DNA of 64,000 bases, from positions 372,001-436,000 of the forward strand of contig CAVSDL010000001.1 in assembly GCA_963726775.1 (NCBI GenBank). The letters are read 5' to 3'. The notes below the pieces were generated by a model, which had not been told where the DNA came from, made no database searches, and was given only the letters and a program-made list of their open reading frames with translations. This document shows, one piece after another, positions 27,792 to 37,007 of this stretch (position 1 is its first letter; the number at the start of each line of letters is the position of its first letter). The stretch comes from CAIWHR01 sp963726775 (lineage in GTDB: Bacteria > Pseudomonadota > Gammaproteobacteria > Burkholderiales > Casimicrobiaceae). The translations under genes were made by a program, and so were the position numbers.

Positions 27792-29066
27792 TCAGCCTTC
27801 GCCGACGGCCTGCCCGCCCACCAGCGTGTAACGGACCTTTCCGGAGACTTCAAGCCCCAGGAACGGCGTGTTCTTGCCCTGGCTTTTCAGTGCCTTCGCA
27901 TCGACCTGCCAGTGCATTGCCGGGTCGAAGATGCAGACGTCGGCCGCCTGGCCGACGGCGAGGTGCCCCGCGTCGATGCCGAGGATCGCCGCCGGCTCCG
28001 CGGTGATGCGAGCTATCGCGGCGGACAACGGGACCTTGTCGACGGCCGCCCACTTGAGCGTAAGCGGCAACAGGAGCTCCAGGCCGGTCGCCCCGGGTTC
28101 CGATTCGGCGAACGGCAGCTGCTTGCCGTCGTCGTCGACCGGCGTGTGATCGGAGCAGACGACGTCGATCGTGCCGTCCACGAGCCCCGCGCGGAGCGCC
28201 GCGCGGTCGCGCGTACCGCGCAGCGGCGGCACCAGATGGCATAGCGCGTCGAACCAGCCGATATCCACGTCACAAAGGTGCAAGTGGTGCACGGCGACAT
28301 CGCAGGTCACCGGCAGTCCTTCCGCTTTCGCGACGCGGACCATGTCCACTCCAGCGGCGGTCGAAAGGCGACAGAGGTGGACGCGCACACCGGTCTCGCG
28401 GACCAGCGCGAAGATCGTCGCCAGCGCGATCGTCTCCGCGGACGATGGAATCGCGGGCAGCCCGAGGCGCGTCGCGACCTCGCCGTCATGCGCGACGCCG
28501 CCCTTACCGAGATGCGGATCCTGCGGCCGCAGCCACACGCGGTGGCCGAACGTCGCCGCATATTGCATCGCGCGCAACAGCACCTGCGTGTCGGCGAGCG
28601 GCACTCCGGCTTGCGAGAACGCGACGCAACCGGCTTCCGCGAGCTCGCCCATCTCGGTCAGGTCCTCGCCCTTCAAGCCGACGGTCAGCGCACCGACCGG
28701 GTACACGTGCGCCTGGTTGAGCGAGCGCGCGCGATGCTTGAGCATCTCGACCAGGCCTGGCTCGTCGAGCGGCGGATCGGTGTCGGGCGGGCAGGCGAGG
28801 CTCGTGACGCCGCCGGCGATGGCGGCTTCCATTTCGGATTCGAGTGTCGCCTTGTACTCGAACCCGGGCTCGCGCAGCCGGGCGGCCAGGTCGATGAAGC
28901 CGGGCGACACGACGAGTCCGGTAGCGTCGATCATCCGGTTCGCAGTCCAGCCGGCCGGCGCATCGCCGATCGCCACGACCTTACCGGCGGCGATGTAAAG
29001 CGAAGCGATGCGATCGATCCCGTTTTTCGGGTCGACGACGCGGCCATTGCGAATTTCGATTTTCAC
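27792..29066 (-). CDS. pyrX: Dihydroorotase-like subunit lacking the HxH metal ligands (PyrX/PyrC')
   Basis: 424 residues, amidohydrolase barrel related to dihydroorotase. The strand-1 motif, normally PGFIDxHxHLREPG, reads PGFIDLAARLREPG, so both zinc-binding histidines are missing; the later SDHTPVDDDGK block is present. Such proteins are known as non-catalytic DHOase homologues that scaffold aspartate transcarbamoylase in pseudomonads and relatives, so an active PyrC should exist elsewhere. Start is GTG at 29066 with a weak ribosome-binding site. It follows pyrB after 177 bases, unusually far for this pair, and the gap holds repeat-like sequence. Confidence 0.88.
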   Translation of the reverse strand: MKIEIRNGRVVDPKNGIDRIASLYIAAGKVVAIGDAPAGWTANRMIDATGLVVSPGFIDLAARLREPGFEYKATLESEMEAAIAGGVTSLACPPDTDPPLDEPGLVEMLKHRARSLNQAHVYPVGALTVGLKGEDLTEMGELAEAGCVAFSQAGVPLADTQVLLRAMQYAATFGHRVWLRPQDPHLGKGGVAHDGEVATRLGLPAIPSSAETIALATIFALVRETGVRVHLCRLSTAAGVDMVRVAKAEGLPVTCDVAVHHLHLCDVDIGWFDALCHLVPPLRGTRDRAALRAGLVDGTIDVVCSDHTPVDDDGKQLPFAESEPGATGLELLLPLTLKWAAVDKVPLSAAIARITAEPAAILGIDAGHLAVGQAADVCIFDPAMHWQVDAKALKSQGKNTPFLGLEVSGKVRYTLVGGQAVGEG

Positions 29067-29093
29067 GTCAAGGCCATGCCTTCATCGCTGGCG

Positions 29094-29231
29094 AACACGG
29101 AGAAAACACGATGCCTGCGTGAATGGAGTCCGAAAGCGAACATCGCAGTACGCGATCCGTCCGAGTCCGGCCAGTCATCCCAGCGCATCTTTCATGATTC
29201 TCCCCCGCGTTCTCTGCGTTCTCTGTGGTTC
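29094..29231. repeat. Imperfect inverted, REP-like sequence in the pyrB-pyrX gap
   Basis: AACACGGAGAAAACACG (29094-29110) and CGCGTTCTCTGCGTTCTC (29206-29223) are imperfect inverted copies, 12 of 17 bases matching. The second continues into TGTGGTTC. A similar TCTCCGTGGTTCAGGA lies at 10889-10904 next to the polA stop. I recall CTCTG-GTTCTCTGTGGTTC-like repeats from many proteobacterial intergenic regions, but did not verify this. Confidence 0.4.
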
Positions 29232-29243
29232 AGGATCTTGGAT

Positions 29244-30203
29244 TCAATTTCCCGCCAGGAGGCTCATCACCGCCATGCGTATCGCGATTCCGAATGTCAC
29301 CTGGGGCAGGATCACGCTGCGGTCACCATCGGCCACCGCCGAATCGATCTCGACGCCGCGGTTCATCGGGCCCGGGTGCATCACGATGGCATCGGGATTC
29401 GCCAACGCCAACTTCTCCGGCGTGAGGCCGTAGTGCTTGAAATATTCGCCGGTGGACGGCAGCAGCGCTCCCTTCATCCGCTCGCTCTGCAGGCGCAGCA
29501 TGACGACGACATCGCAGCCCTTGAGGCCTTCGCGCATGTCATGGTGCACCTGGACTCCCAGCGCTCGCACCGCGGTGGGAAGCAGCGTCTTGGGACCGAT
29601 CGCGCGGACCTCCGGCGTGCCCAGCGTGGTCAGGCCATGGATCAGCGAGCGAGCGACACGGGAGTGGAGCACGTCACCGACTATCGCGACGGTGAGCTTC
29701 CGGAAATCCTTCTTGTAATGCCTGATCGTGAACAGGTCGAGCAGCCCCTGCGTCGGGTGCGCATGGCGGCCGTCGCCGGCGTTGATCACGTGGACGTGCG
29801 CGCGCCCGGTCCGGTTGAGGTGCGCGGCGATCAGGTGCGGCGCGCCCGATTGTGCGTGGCGGACCACGAACATGTCGGCGTTCATCGCGACGAGGTTGTC
29901 CACGGTGTCGAGCAGCGTCTCGCCCTTGCTCGTCGACGAGGCGCCGATGTTGAGATTGATTACGTCGGCGGAGAGGCGCTTGGCCGCGATCTCGAATGTC
30001 GTCCGCGTGCGCGTCGAATTCTCGAAAAACAGATTGAAGACCGAGCGCCCGCGCAGCAGCGGCACCTTCTTCACGTCGCGCTCCGAGATCGACGCGAACG
30101 GGACCGCGGTGTCGAGGATGCGGACGATGACCTCGGCCGGGAGGCCTTCGAGCGTCAGGAGGTGCGTGAGCGCGCCGCTGGCGTCGAGCTGCGGATTACG
30201 CAT
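29244..30203 (-). CDS. pyrB: Aspartate carbamoyltransferase catalytic subunit
   Basis: 319 residues. Transfers the carbamoyl group from carbamoyl phosphate to aspartate in pyrimidine synthesis. [19 protein letters not shown] is the carbamoyl-phosphate loop, [12 protein letters not shown] and [19 protein letters not shown] are catalytic blocks, and MHPGPMNRG is the C-terminal motif. ATG 30203 overlaps the end of pyrR by 8 bases. No pyrI regulatory gene is present, as expected for the class with PyrX as partner. Confidence 0.96.
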   Translation of the reverse strand: MRNPQLDASGALTHLLTLEGLPAEVIVRILDTAVPFASISERDVKKVPLLRGRSVFNLFFENSTRTRTTFEIAAKRLSADVINLNIGASSTSKGETLLDTVDNLVAMNADMFVVRHAQSGAPHLIAAHLNRTGRAHVHVINAGDGRHAHPTQGLLDLFTIRHYKKDFRKLTVAIVGDVLHSRVARSLIHGLTTLGTPEVRAIGPKTLLPTAVRALGVQVHHDMREGLKGCDVVVMLRLQSERMKGALLPSTGEYFKHYGLTPEKLALANPDAIVMHPGPMNRGVEIDSAVADGDRSVILPQVTFGIAIRMAVMSLLAGN

Positions 30204-30720
30204 CGGCCGCTCCGCCCGTCGCGTCGGCGGCGGGCCGGCCGGCGAGCGTGAGCCTGCCGTCCGGAGCGCGCGACAGCTCGATCGAAATGTCGCGCGCGAC
30301 GGCGAGGCGCACACCGACGTACGTGGCTTCGAGAGGCAGTTCGCGCCCGCCGCGGTCTACAAGCACGGCAAGCTCGACGCACGCCGGACGTCCGTAATCG
30401 AACAGCTGGTTGACCGCGGCGCGGACGCTGCGGCCCGTAAAGAGCACATCGTCGACCAACACGACCGTCGCACCCTCGACGTCGAAGGGCAAATGGGTGC
30501 GTCTGACCTCCGGTTTCAGGCCCTTGCGGCTGAAATCGTCCCGATAGAACGAGACGTCGATGTAACCAACCGGGTGGTCGCCCGGGATCATCCGTGCGAG
30601 GCGCTCGGCGAGCCACGCGCCTCCAGAGTAAATGCCGACGAGCTTTGCTTCGAACGCAATCGCGCCGCGCATGCGGTCGGCGAGGGCGGCGAGCGTCTGT
30701 TCGGCGTCAGGCAAGGCCAC
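30196..30720 (-). CDS. pyrR: PyrR: pyr operon regulator / uracil phosphoribosyltransferase
   Basis: 174 residues, PRTase fold. [19 protein letters not shown] is the PRPP-binding motif; [13 protein letters not shown] and [18 protein letters not shown] match PyrR rather than Upp. In Firmicutes PyrR binds leader RNA; in proteobacteria its regulatory role is less clear. It overlaps ruvX by 14 bases upstream and pyrB by 8 bases downstream, giving a tightly coupled operon. Confidence 0.95.
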   Translation of the reverse strand: MALPDAEQTLAALADRMRGAIAFEAKLVGIYSGGAWLAERLARMIPGDHPVGYIDVSFYRDDFSRKGLKPEVRRTHLPFDVEGATVVLVDDVLFTGRSVRAAVNQLFDYGRPACVELAVLVDRGGRELPLEATYVGVRLAVARDISIELSRAPDGRLTLAGRPAADATGGAADA

Positions 30721-31168
30721 GGATGTCGTTTCGATTGTCGGCGTCCAGCCAGGACTGCAGAATCAGTTGCGCGGCAACCGCATCGCGCGCCGCCTTGCCA
30801 GCGGCTCCCCGCATGCCCGCGGCGCGCAGGTCCACGTCGGCGACCTGCGAGGTGTACCGCTCATCCACGCGCGCCACCGGCAGGCCGTAGCGCCCTTCGA
30901 GCGCTCGCGCGAACCGTTCGGCGCGCGTCGTCATCTCGTGCTCGGTGCCGTCGGCATGCACGGGCCGTCCGACCACGAGCGTATGCGGCCGCCACTCGGC
31001 GACGAGCGCTCCGATGGCCGCAAAGCGCGCGGCCTTCGCTTCGCCGGCGATGGTCGTCAGCGGATGCGCGACGCGCACCAGCGTGTTGCCGACTGCAACA
31101 CCGATCCTGCGCGTCCCGAAATCGAACGCGAGGACCGATCCTTCGTCCGCCCGCAGTTCGGCGTTCAA
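30707..31168 (-). CDS. ruvX: RuvX/YqgF, RNase H-fold nuclease (pre-16S rRNA processing)
   Basis: 153 residues. VLAFDFGTRRIGVAVGN carries the first catalytic aspartate; VVGRPVHADGTEHEMT and RVDERYTSQVAD contain the other acidic residues. The family was proposed as a Holliday-junction resolvase and later tied to pre-16S rRNA 5' maturation. Lies 3 bases after yqgE and overlaps pyrR. Confidence 0.95.
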   Translation of the reverse strand: MNAELRADEGSVLAFDFGTRRIGVAVGNTLVRVAHPLTTIAGEAKAARFAAIGALVAEWRPHTLVVGRPVHADGTEHEMTTRAERFARALEGRYGLPVARVDERYTSQVADVDLRAAGMRGAAGKAARDAVAAQLILQSWLDADNRNDIRGLA

Positions 31169-31171
31169 GTG

Positions 31172-31738
31172 TCACGCGTGCCCGACGTCGTCGGACAGCC
31201 GCGAGAAATCTATTCCCAGCAGGCGCATGGCAGCCGGCAGTCGGGCCTCGGGCGGAGTTTCGAATATGACTCCCGCATCGGCCTCGACGGTGAGCCAGGC
31301 GTTCTGCGCGATCTCCTGCTCCAGTTGCCCGGCCGACCAGCCGGCATAGCCCAACGACACCAGCACGCTTTTCGGGCCATCGCCCCGGGCTACGGCTTCC
31401 AGCACGTCCTTCGACGTGGTGAGGCCGAGGTCGTCACTGATCGCCAGCGTTGACTGCCAGTTGCCCAGTGGGCGGTGCAGCACGAAGCCGCGATCCACCT
31501 GCACGGGCCCGCCGAAATGAACCGGCGTCTTCCGGAGCTGCGTGTCCCTGAGCGGAACGTCAATCTGTTCGAACAAGGCCGAAAGTGTCATGTCCGTCGG
31601 CTTGTTGACCACGATGCCGAGCGCGCCGTCCTGGTTGTGCTCGCATACGTACGTCAGCGTATTCGCAAAATGCGGGTCGGCCATGGCGGGCATGGCGATC
31701 AGGAAATGATGCGTGAAACTGGCGGCAGATCCACCCAT
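31172..31738 (-). CDS. yqgE: YqgE/AlgH family protein
   Basis: 188 residues of the UPF0301/AlgH family; molecular role unknown. Recognisable by [34 protein letters not shown] N-terminus, [10 protein letters not shown], and [19 protein letters not shown] 31738 is at the family start; upstream in-frame residues are not conserved. First gene of the yqgE-ruvX-pyrR-pyrB-pyrX operon; the promoter must lie within 31739-31815, shared with the divergent phosphatase gene. Confidence 0.93.
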   Translation of the reverse strand: MGGSAASFTHHFLIAMPAMADPHFANTLTYVCEHNQDGALGIVVNKPTDMTLSALFEQIDVPLRDTQLRKTPVHFGGPVQVDRGFVLHRPLGNWQSTLAISDDLGLTTSKDVLEAVARGDGPKSVLVSLGYAGWSAGQLEQEIAQNAWLTVEADAGVIFETPPEARLPAAMRLLGIDFSRLSDDVGHA

Positions 31739-31815
31739 GGACTCAATTGTAATCGCCGCCCCCTGCCGGCACAATTAGTAACTCCCCGCCGCCGACCCTT
31801 GCAGTTACCCCCGCC

Positions 31816-33183
31816 ATGCGCCAATTCGTCGCTCCATCCATCGTACATGGCGCCGACAAGGCATTGATCTTCCTCGCGCTCGCGTCCGCATGCGTGCTGG
31901 CGGCGCCGCCAGCAGACGCGAAGCTCGTCGTGATGCACGGATATCCCGACCTCACCAGCGGAACGCTCTGGATACAGGCCGACGCCCCGGGAATGGTGAC
32001 CGTGGCCTGGCGGCCCGCAGGCGAAACCGTGGATCGCCGCGTGGTGCTGGAGGCCACCGCGGCGAACGACGCCGTCGTCATCGCCCGCCTCTCCGGGATG
32101 AAGCCCGGCGCGGTCGCCAGTTACCGCGTCGAAGCGGGTGCCGACCGCTACGAGGGTACGTTTCGCGCGCAACCTTACTGGGCGAAGGCCGCCGACGCGC
32201 AGGAGGTGACGATCGCGATCGGTTCCTGCTTTTTCCTTGCCGATCCCGATCCGTTGTGGCCAGGCCACGACTATGGCGGCGGGTTCGGCATTTTCGATGC
32301 AATCGCCGCGCAGAAGCCGGACATCATGCTTTGGCTGGGCGACAACGTCTATCTGCAACAACCCGATTTCTACGACCCGTCCGCGATGGCGATGCGCTAT
32401 CGGCGCCAGCGCGCCTTCGAGCCGCTGCAGGCGCTATTGCGGGCGACCGCGCACATTGCGATCTGGGACGACCATGACTATGGACCGAACGATTCCGACG
32501 CGTCGTACGTCCTGAAGGGCGACACGCTCGAGCTATTCCGGCGTTTCTGGCCGAATCCCAGCTCGGGGTTGCCCGACGTGCCGGGAGCGTTCGGCGCCGC
32601 GCGCTATGGGGACGTCCTCTTCTTCCTGCTCGACGACCGCTACTACCGGTCGCCGAACCGCTGGCCGGACGGCCCTGACAAGTCCATGTTCGGCGCGCGA
32701 CAGGTCGAATGGTTGAAACAGGCGCTCGTGTCGGCGCCGCGAACGAGCATCAAGATCATCGCAGGTGGAAGCCAGTTCTGGAACCCATCGAGCCGCTTCG
32801 AAGGATGGCACCATTTTGCGTCGGAGCAGAAGGCGTTCGCCGACTGGCTCATGCTCCGGAAGATCGAAGGTGTCGTCTTTCTGTCCGGCGATCGCCATTT
32901 CGGCGAGCTGCTGCGCATCGAGCGCCCCGGCGCCTATCCGCTCGTCGAATTCACGTCGAGTCCTCTGACCTCGCGACCGCCGGCGAAGATCGATGATGCC
33001 GAACGCGCCGATCCATCGGTGGTGCCGGGGACGCTCGTGCTGAAGCGGCAATTCGGACTGATCCGTGTCGCGGGGCCGGGAAACGACCGCCGCATCGCTC
33101 TCGAAAGCCGCGATGCGGAGGGCGCGTTGTTGTGGCGTCACGAACTGCGCGCCAGCGACCTGCGGTTTCCGCGTGGACGATAG
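31816..33183 (+). CDS. PhoD-like metallophosphoesterase (alkaline phosphatase D family), exported
   Basis: 455 residues. An N-terminal signal peptide is visible (ALIFLALASACVLAAPPADA), then an Ig-like PhoD N-terminal domain (TSGTLWIQADAPGMVTVAW) and the metallophosphatase core: GSCFF, LWLGDNVY, AIWDDHDYGPND and LSGDRHFGEL carry the metal ligands. Probably a periplasmic phosphodiesterase/phosphatase for organic phosphate. Divergent from yqgE with 77 bases between starts. No adjacent phosphate-transport genes. Confidence 0.88.
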   Translation: MRQFVAPSIVHGADKALIFLALASACVLAAPPADAKLVVMHGYPDLTSGTLWIQADAPGMVTVAWRPAGETVDRRVVLEATAANDAVVIARLSGMKPGAVASYRVEAGADRYEGTFRAQPYWAKAADAQEVTIAIGSCFFLADPDPLWPGHDYGGGFGIFDAIAAQKPDIMLWLGDNVYLQQPDFYDPSAMAMRYRRQRAFEPLQALLRATAHIAIWDDHDYGPNDSDASYVLKGDTLELFRRFWPNPSSGLPDVPGAFGAARYGDVLFFLLDDRYYRSPNRWPDGPDKSMFGARQVEWLKQALVSAPRTSIKIIAGGSQFWNPSSRFEGWHHFASEQKAFADWLMLRKIEGVVFLSGDRHFGELLRIERPGAYPLVEFTSSPLTSRPPAKIDDAERADPSVVPGTLVLKRQFGLIRVAGPGNDRRIALESRDAEGALLWRHELRASDLRFPRGR

Positions 33184-33340
33184 GGCGCGCGCCCGCTTTC
33201 GCCGCGACGATCCGGCACCCGTCGTCGATCGGGCGACGACGCGCGCGATCGAACGGATCGAAACTGGCAGGCAGTCGCCGGCCACGTCCGGCGATTCGGA
33301 GACCGAGGTGCGCTTGTCCGTCGCCACGTCGGCTTTCGCA

Positions 33341-33841
33341 ATGCGAACGACATCGCTGTGCCGGCTCGCGACACGGGGTGCGTTTGCGTTCGGGATCGGC
33401 ATTGTTCCGATTGCCAGCGCTGGCGAGCTCGTGCAGCTCGATCCATTTGCCCGCGCCGCAGACGGCTATCGAGGCTGCAGGGAGACCGCGCCACCGCTCC
33501 TGACCATCGAGCAGTCTCGCATCGTCGCCCACGAGCGCGTGGAGCGCGGAACGCGTTGCGCGATGGAGGGCTCGTGCGAACCCGGGGGCGCTTACAGGCG
33601 GGATCCGGAGATCAACGAGCGCGTCCGCGCCGCCATCGCCGCCGACACGAAATTCGCCGACGCGTCGCTGTGGGTGTCGACGACGCGCAAGTTCGTCACC
33701 GTGACCGGCTGCGTACGGTCGGCGGCGCAACGCCGTGCGCTCGACGCATTGATCGGAGCGCAACCCCACGTCGACCGCGTTCTCGACGAGACTCGCGTCG
33801 GCACGGCAGCGACGGACAGAAATTCCACTGCCCCGAAATAG
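33341..33841 (+). CDS. Exported BON-domain protein
   Basis: 166 residues. Signal peptide from ATG 33341 (RLATRGAFAFGIGIVPIASAGE). The C-terminal part, PEINERVRAAIAADTKFADASLWVSTTRKFVTVTGCVRSAAQRRALDALI, is a BON domain (bacterial OsmY and nodulation), a phospholipid- or ligand-binding periplasmic fold. Several cysteines occur between residues 50 and 80 and one in the BON domain (TGC), which is unusual. ATG 33341 gives a clean signal peptide; longer in-frame starts do not. Function unknown; likely envelope stress or lipid binding. Confidence 0.75.
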   Translation: MRTTSLCRLATRGAFAFGIGIVPIASAGELVQLDPFARAADGYRGCRETAPPLLTIEQSRIVAHERVERGTRCAMEGSCEPGGAYRRDPEINERVRAAIAADTKFADASLWVSTTRKFVTVTGCVRSAAQRRALDALIGAQPHVDRVLDETRVGTAATDRNSTAPK

Positions 33842-33923
33842 CGGGCAGCGCGACAGGCCCAAGACGCCGAATCGCGCTCGAGGGGGTCATCACGCGCTCG
33901 ACGAGCGCCCTGCGGATCGCGGT

Positions 33924-34559
33924 TCAGCCGCGCACATAGACGCGCTGGCCGACAAAGCGATCGTGCGCCGCCGCGCGAAAGATGAATTCGGCGAGGTCCT
34001 GCCGGCCTATGCTGCTCATGGCGCCCACGGGCAGCGCCGCATTGGCGTGGACCGTCGTCGTGCGCGGTCGGGAAGTAAGCCGCGGCGGCTTCACGAGCGT
34101 CCAGTCAAGTCCGCTCGCTGTCACGATCGCCTCCTGTTCCGCGCCATCGGCGGCGATCGCCGGCAGACGCCAGCGGAATGCGGCCGCCATGAGGCGCAGC
34201 GCGACACTTGTATTCGGGGGCATGGCGCCGACCATCGCGCCCGTCAGACACACGATCCGGCGCGTACGCTCCGCCTGCATCGCGTTGATGATGCTTTGCG
34301 TGAAGGGCGCGCAGAATGCCTCGGCATAGGGAGGCCGCGGGCCGAAAACGCAGCAGACCGCGTCGCTGCCGCGCACGGCCGTCGCGATGTCGGGCGGCCG
34401 CTGAGGATCACCGCGCACGACCTTCAGGCCCGTCGGCAGCGCCAACGAAGCCCCGGCCTGCGTTCGTACAAATGCGCGCACATTCCAGCCGTGCGCAAGC
34501 GCCGCGGCGACCAGAGCTTGGCCTGTCTGCCCCGTCGCGCCGAACACCGCGAGTTCCAT
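33924..34559 (-). CDS. NAD(P)-binding NmrA/SDR-like protein
   Basis: 211 residues. LAVFGATGQTGQALVAAAL near the N-terminus is the Rossmann dinucleotide loop (GATGxTG) of the atypical SDR/NmrA group. VRGDPQRPPDIATAVRGSDAVCCVFG and RRIVCLTGAMVG follow in family order; GLDWTLVKPPRLT is the substrate-side block. No catalytic YxxxK is visible, so it may be a sensor or a flavin reductase-like enzyme. Follows the EF-G-like gene after 88 bases. Confidence 0.82.
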   Translation of the reverse strand: MELAVFGATGQTGQALVAAALAHGWNVRAFVRTQAGASLALPTGLKVVRGDPQRPPDIATAVRGSDAVCCVFGPRPPYAEAFCAPFTQSIINAMQAERTRRIVCLTGAMVGAMPPNTSVALRLMAAAFRWRLPAIAADGAEQEAIVTASGLDWTLVKPPRLTSRPRTTTVHANAALPVGAMSSIGRQDLAEFIFRAAAHDRFVGQRVYVRG

Positions 34560-34647
34560 GCGCAACGTCCCCGGTCAGTGCGGGCTCACCGAATCGCGCG
34601 CTACGCGGATCGCGAAGCACCCTGATCCGGAGATCCGGTCGTGAGCT

Positions 34648-36699
34648 TCATTCCTCCTCCTGCTTCCGCGACTTCCGGTATTCCGCGGACAGCTGCTGCT
34701 GCAGGCCGGGTGGCGCCGGCTCGTAATGCGAGAGTTGCATCGACCAGGAGCCATGCCCGCCCGTCACCGATTTCAGTCGCGCCGAGTAGCCTTCGAGCTC
34801 GACGAGCGGAGCGAGGCCGCTGACGGCGATGACGCCCGGCTGCAGCCCTGTAGTCCCCGTCACCTGGCCGCGTCGCGACGACAGATCGCCGGCAATGTCG
34901 CCGGTATTCGACTCGGGACAGAGAATCTCGACGGTGACGATCGGCTCCAGCACGATGGGGCGGGCCTTTTCGATGGCGTCGAGGAACGCCTTGCGCCCGG
35001 CTGCAACAAACGCGACTTCCTTCGAGTCCACCGGATGATGCTTGCCGTCGTGGACGACGACGCGCACGTCCTGCATCGGGAAGCCCGCGACGGCACCGTT
35101 GACGAGGACGGACTCGACGCCCTTCTGCACCGCAGGAATGAACTGGTGCGGAATCACGCCGCCCTTCGTCTGGTCCAGGAACTGGAACCCCGCGCCGCGC
35201 TCCAGCGGTTCGACGCGCAGCGAAACCTCGCCGAACTGGCCGGCGCCGCCGGTCTGCTTCTTGTGCCGGTGAAAACCCTCCGCCTGCGCGGTGATCGTCT
35301 CGCGGTAGGGGATACGGGGCGGGCGCGTGTCGATCTCCAGCTTGAACTGGCTTGCCATCCGCTCGAGGATCGAGCGCAGGTGGAGCTCGCCCAATGCTCG
35401 CAACACCGTTTCGTTGGTCGAGGCATCGTGCTCCACCACGAGCGTGGGATCCTCGGCAAGCATCCGGTGCAGCACGTCGGAGATCCGCTGCTCGTCGCCG
35501 CGCTTCTTGGGCGTGATGGCCACGCCTTGCATCGGGACCGGGAACTCGAGCGGCCGCATGCGGATCTGGTCCTCGTCGTGCGAATCGTGCAGGACGCAGT
35601 CGAACTCGATGTCGTCGACCTTGGCCACGGCCGCGATGTCGCCCGGGACGGCGCGCTCGATCTCGACGTGCTTTCCGCCCTGCAGCAGGAACAGATGGCC
35701 GACCTTGAACGGCTTGCGGCCATCGCCGATGAAAAGCTGCGTGTCCTTGGTCACCGTCCCCTGATGGACCCGGAACACGCCGAGCTTGCCCACGAACGGA
35801 TCGACGACGACCTTGAATACATGGGCCAGCACATGCTTCTTCGGATCCGGCGCCGAGCGGAACTCCTCGACGGCGTCGCCCTCTCCCTTGTAGAACAGCG
35901 GGGGATTGCCTTCGGTCGGATTGGGCGCGAGTTTCACCAGCACGTCGAGCAACTCGCCGACGCCGGCGCCGGTCTTTGCCGAGACGAAGCACACCGGCAC
36001 GAGATGGCCGTCGCGCAACGCCTTCTCGAACGGAGCGTGCAACTGGTCCGCCGCGATCTCGCCCTGCTCGAGGTAGAGCGACATCAGGTCCTCGTCGACC
36101 TCGACGACCTGATCGACGAGAGCCCGGTGTGCGTCCGCGACCGACGAAAAATCGGACTCGCCCTCCGGATTGAAGAAGCAGTCCACGACACGCTTGCCGC
36201 CACCGGCGGGCAGGTTGATCGGCAGGCACTCCTTGCCGAACGCCGCCTGGATCGTCGCCAGCACCTGCGGCAGGTCGACGTTCTCGGCGTCGATCTTGTT
36301 GACGATGACAAGGCGGCACAACCGACGCTTCGCCGCCCAATCCATCATCCGCGAGGCGATCATTTCCATGCCGCTTTGCGCGCTGATCACGACGGCGGCC
36401 GTCTCGACGGCATCCAGCGCGCCGATCGCCTGTCCGATGAAATCCGGAAATCCGGGCGTGTCGATCAGATGGACGCGGGTGTCCTGCGTGTCGAGGTGCA
36501 GGATCGATGCGCGCAGCGAGTGCTGCCACGACTTTTCCAACGCATCGAAATCAGCGACCGTCGTGCCGCGTTCGACCGTGCCCGCTTCCTTGATCGCTCC
36601 CGACTTGAGCAGCAGCGCCTCGGCCAGCGTCGTTTTTCCGGACGCGCCCTGGCCCACGAGCGCGACGGTGCGGATATTCTCAGTGGCGTAGTTCGCCAT
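34648..36699 (-). CDS. Elongation factor G-like translational GTPase (non-canonical)
   Basis: 683 residues with the full EF-G domain order (G, II, III, IV, V), but altered G motifs. G1 is GQGASGKTTL where FusA has AHIDAGKTT; G3 is DTPGFPDF instead of DTPGHVDF, so the catalytic histidine is replaced by phenylalanine; G4 is NKID as normal. Domain IV contains GGVIPHQFIPAVQKGVE. Such proteins are a known side branch of EF-G with unclear role, perhaps in ribosome rescue or recycling. Ribosome-binding site GGGGGAGGTAAGGAGC before ATG 36699 is very strong; a minus-strand TATAAT is at 36738-36733. Confidence 0.85.
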   Translation of the reverse strand: MANYATENIRTVALVGQGASGKTTLAEALLLKSGAIKEAGTVERGTTVADFDALEKSWQHSLRASILHLDTQDTRVHLIDTPGFPDFIGQAIGALDAVETAAVVISAQSGMEMIASRMMDWAAKRRLCRLVIVNKIDAENVDLPQVLATIQAAFGKECLPINLPAGGGKRVVDCFFNPEGESDFSSVADAHRALVDQVVEVDEDLMSLYLEQGEIAADQLHAPFEKALRDGHLVPVCFVSAKTGAGVGELLDVLVKLAPNPTEGNPPLFYKGEGDAVEEFRSAPDPKKHVLAHVFKVVVDPFVGKLGVFRVHQGTVTKDTQLFIGDGRKPFKVGHLFLLQGGKHVEIERAVPGDIAAVAKVDDIEFDCVLHDSHDEDQIRMRPLEFPVPMQGVAITPKKRGDEQRISDVLHRMLAEDPTLVVEHDASTNETVLRALGELHLRSILERMASQFKLEIDTRPPRIPYRETITAQAEGFHRHKKQTGGAGQFGEVSLRVEPLERGAGFQFLDQTKGGVIPHQFIPAVQKGVESVLVNGAVAGFPMQDVRVVVHDGKHHPVDSKEVAFVAAGRKAFLDAIEKARPIVLEPIVTVEILCPESNTGDIAGDLSSRRGQVTGTTGLQPGVIAVSGLAPLVELEGYSARLKSVTGGHGSWSMQLSHYEPAPPGLQQQLSAEYRKSRKQEEE

Positions 36700-37007
36700 G
36701 CTCCTTACCTCCCCCTTTGGCTATTGTCGCGAATTATACCGGCGCCGGAACGACCGCCGGCATGCCAGGGCGTGTTCACACCATGTCCGCAAGGGCGTTG
36801 CGGCTGAAAGGGCCGGGAGCGAGCCAAACGAAGCGGAGCCGGCTCTGGCCCGCCATTGCAACACCGCGCAGGGCCATTGCGGCAGCAATCCGAAGGTACA
36901 GGCGCCGGGGGCGCCACCGGGCGTTGCTTGCCTTGAGTCGGTCGGCAGCCGAAAAGAAAGCGGCGCGGGGTCCCCGCGCCGTTCCCATTCGGCCGCTGCC
37001 GGCAGTC
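36700..37007 (-). other. pilL to EF-G-like intergenic region
   Basis: 308 bases. Contains the pilL terminator (36951-36980) and, near the EF-G-like gene, the TATAAT box at 36733-36738 (minus strand) with no clear -35. Otherwise nothing recognisable. Confidence 0.55.
36951..36980 (-). terminator. Rho-independent terminator of the pilGHIJL operon
   Basis: Stem GGCGCGGGG/CCCCGCGCC (36962-36970, 36972-36980) with a one-base centre, beginning 27 bases after the pilL stop. On the minus strand it is followed by GCTTTCTTTTC, a T-rich tail. Confidence 0.75.

Noticed and set aside
34726..36807. A 693-codon open frame antisense to the EF-G-like gene
   Set aside because: Shadow frame; the minus-strand GTPase is complete.
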